Source of the DNA: Branchiostoma lanceolatum
Taxonomy: Eukaryota > Chordata > Leptocardii > Amphioxiformes > Branchiostomatidae
Direction of reading: 5' to 3'
NCBI RefSeq assembly: GCF_035083965.1
Contig: NC_089727.1
Coordinates: 12,095,501-12,159,500 of the forward strand
DNA length: 64,000 nt
Each line of letters starts with the position of its first letter. The first letter of the stretch is position 1. Of the stretch, positions 61,401-64,000 are shown in pieces. The notes beneath the pieces were generated by a model, which saw only the letters and a program-made list of their open reading frames with translations, ran no database searches and had not been told where the DNA came from. Position numbers and translations under genes: made by a program.

Positions 61401-64000
61401 GTGCACAAAGAACCTTTATATCCAGTGATTTACCAACCTGATGAAACTGTTCACGGAGGACGGTTTGAAAGAAACACATTAGGGGTCATTGAACTTTTCA
61501 CTTAACTGTAAGAGGTTGTTTATGGGGGTAATTCTGTTCATTACTGAGTTTCTGAATGGGGAATTTCCATGTAAAACAGAACTGCCCCGACGAAAGGTCA
61601 TCACGTCAGTACCGGATAAAGGATCTTCTTCGCCCACTGATAGTTTGGTATTGCGAAGATCTTTTAAAAGGCCAAACTGCCGGGAGCATCTATACATGCA
61701 TCCACCGCATTGCTGCATCAGTCAACGGCTCAGTTAAGGTTAACAAGCCACCTCTCTGTCTGTCTTCTATCGTCAAACCAACGGTGTCATCGCACTTTTT
61801 CCCTAATCGGACAAACAAAAATGATAGTTGTCCATGGTGCAAACCTTCACGATACCGTCTATAACTTGCCCACACAGTTCAACGAAGTTACAAGAAGGAA
61901 TACGGCTTTAATAAGAAGTAACAATCTACATTTCTTAAGCAAACCTAAGTTCTTATGGTGTTTGTTACTGAAACAATAGTGGTACATATCATACTATGGT
62001 GTTAGCCTTCACATTATATAAAGGTCTTAAAATCTGTCCATTCGTGCCTTGATGAAGTACGGACACAGTGATGTTACAAGTTTCCAACATGGCGTCAACA
62101 TATCTGATTTCAAAGGTCACACTAACTCGACATGACCTAGTCCGCCATCAAATTACACCTCGACCTGCCATGCACAATTTACGGTTATGGCTTTCCACTT
62201 CGTTGTGATCATCACGTGCCTATTGTTGTGAGACGCAGGCCGTGTTCTGAGGGATGGGCCCCGAGTGTGTTCTCGGGCGGACTAAGCCGGCTATGATTCC
62301 CCATAATCTCCTCTCGCACGCCCGGAGGCCCGTATAGATTGCTCCAGTGAAACCCGTTTGTTCGCCGGAAAGTTGAGAAAATCCGCTTATTGCGAGGTGC
62401 GATGGTGACCGGCACTTACTTGTCAGGACTCGCAAATAACAGGAATTTACAGCAAGATCATTTAAAGGGCTCTACAAGGCAGCAGATGGCTACAGTAGCA
62501 AAGAAGATTACTCGTGACATACAAAATATATGGTCAGAAAATATGATCCTTGTTGTTTGTCTCACAACTGACAGAAATTTGCTGAATCATGATCACTTCA
62601 AGGATTTTAAAAGCTAGCAGAAGGCTTAGGAACAATACGTACTTTTCTTGGAGATAGTCCGTTATAAAGTTGTTTATAACATATAGGAAGCGAAACAAGG
62701 TCGAGACCAGCACGCATAATGAAATCTCAAAAAACAGGAGTTAACTACAGTCGAAGATCACTTCAAGAGAGGTTTTGAAGCTATTAGGAGGCTTAAAAAG
62801 ACGTCACGCAGCCACTTGTAAGATATGGTATGGTGTGAGAGAAACAAGGTCAGAAAACATGATCCTTAAATGGTCTCACAAATACAAAGATCTTTATAGT
62901 GTAGCTTTAGCCAGGTCTCACAAAAAAACAGGAATTTTCTTCAGTCGGAGATCATTTCAAGGGTTCTAGAAGGTAGTAGGAGGCTTAATGAACAACAGGC
63001 TGGAGTTATATTTGGCATTCGTTCAGCGAAACAAGGACAGAGGACGTGATCTTCAAGCAGATGTATGGGCTCGGCTTAATTGTTTTGCACGAGCGTTTTG
63101 GCGTCTCTAGTCGTGCAGGTTTTGCTCTGCTCTGTCATACATAGAGAAAAGGTGCTTCATTTGAGAGACGTTCCAAACACCTGAGAGAAAAAGTCGTAGC
63201 CATATATCTGCTTGGAGATTGATCCTCGTGGTTGAGTTTATCCACGGTGTAAATGCCTTTGACCAGGTAACGCTGTGGTGCGGAGCTCGCTTATTCAATT
63301 ATGAGTGTCCAACAAAGAACCAGCTCTTAGCAGATCAATCAACTAGTAATCTACGAGTTGATGCGTTTCGTGAAACCGACATCTTCATTTCTTTCACACA
63401 ATTTTGGGATTTCCTTCACCTATAACCAAAATGAAAACAACATCTGGAATATACAACATCTGGTCTATAGGTGTTGACGTAAAATGACGGGCGTTATTTT
63501 CGGCTTAAGGAAATCTTTTTAGTGGTCATTAAACGTGTTCGTCCAGGTGGATTAGTACCTAGTCTTAAGACATATACAATATATTTCTATCACCAAGGTA
63601 ACCAAAGTATTCGGCCAGGTGGTTCATATTCAAGATACTTTCATCACCTAGGCAACCATGAATGATAAGACAAAGCCAAGATCCCATATGACGTGCACAA
63701 CACATTCGTGAAATTTCTCTACCGTTTCGTTCTGTGACATGTTAGACCGGATACGTGCTACTAATGTATCACAGTTTCGGCCGTATTTACCCTGAAGGTC
63801 GCCACATGTAAAAACAAGAGTTCCGCGACCTCATATCTCCATGAACAAGTCTATTTATGCAAATGACTTACACATTTACATAATATATGCTTTATCATAA
63901 ACACCTTTATCTTACTTAAACATGTTGCAATATTGACAGTCCTATAATTTTCAAATTTGATGAATTTCGGTGTTTTTGCATTAATTATGCAAATCAGGAA
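58471..64000. other. Upstream of the receptor; no supported gene
   Basis: I see one MITE (61275-61415) and one possible signal-peptide exon (60996-61074, - strand). Open frames at 58665-58904, 61489-61864 and 62390-62617 have no recognisable domain. The remainder is AT-rich with no tRNA, rRNA or repeat array that I can support. Confidence 0.5.
61275..61415. mobile_element. 141-bp MITE with about 40-bp TIRs and TTA duplication
   Basis: AGGTTCTTTATACACAACCA at the left matches the complement of GGTTGTGCACAAAGAACCT at the right, and the similarity runs on through AATTACCTG-CAAC. TTA flanks both ends (61272-61274, 61416-61418), the duplication typical of PIF/Harbinger elements. Non-coding. Confidence 0.85.

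Overview
The window reads as nuclear DNA of an invertebrate chordate, most likely a lancelet (Branchiostoma). Its genes are intron-rich with GT-AG junctions. The proteins match vertebrate orthologues closely (Rab escort protein, V-ATPase subunit c, PWP2, MRPL22). Secreted proteins are built from kringle, ShKT, EGF and fibronectin type I modules joined by phase-1 introns. Introns and intergenic DNA are full of SINEs, small inverted-repeat transposons, foldback sequences and microsatellites. The species call is inference from this mix; no mitochondrial or marker gene is present to settle it.

Layout. (1) 97-2586, + strand: 3' half of a Rab escort protein (CHM/REP) gene that starts before the window. 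(2) 5298-9909, - strand: complete four-exon V-ATPase 16 kDa proteolipid subunit c, tail-to-tail with REP. (3) 10374-21035, + strand: complete 21-exon PWP2 (914 codons plus stop), head-to-head with the V-ATPase gene across about 465 bp. (4) 21383-23005, - strand: complete four-exon mitochondrial ribosomal protein L22, whose poly(A) signal nearly touches that of PWP2. (5) 25725-28305, + strand: small secreted kringle plus Thr-rich (mucin-like) protein. (6) 31790-37587, + strand: secreted protein with two ShKT-EGF-EGF modules, a third ShKT and a C-terminal fibronectin type I domain. (7) 41023-58023, - strand: 18 exons of an ionotropic glutamate receptor complete from the first strand of the amino-terminal domain to the stop; only the signal-peptide exon is uncertain. 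The remaining 58-64 kb is non-coding or upstream of this receptor.

The genes do not form a pathway. The first four are housekeeping genes packed closely; the last three are extracellular or neuronal genes spread over longer, repeat-rich DNA. I joined all exons by hand using splice sites and reading phase; every internal join in the seven models keeps frame.

Most worth a second look: the glutamate receptor, which combines an AMPA/kainate-type pore with a GluN1-like Trp-Asp pair in the ligand pocket; the kringle gene, where a 33-bp minisatellite repeats the 5' splice site together with the last codons of the kringle; the ShKT/EGF/FN1 architecture; and several intact transposon insertions with readable target-site duplications, including one inside the B box of a SINE.
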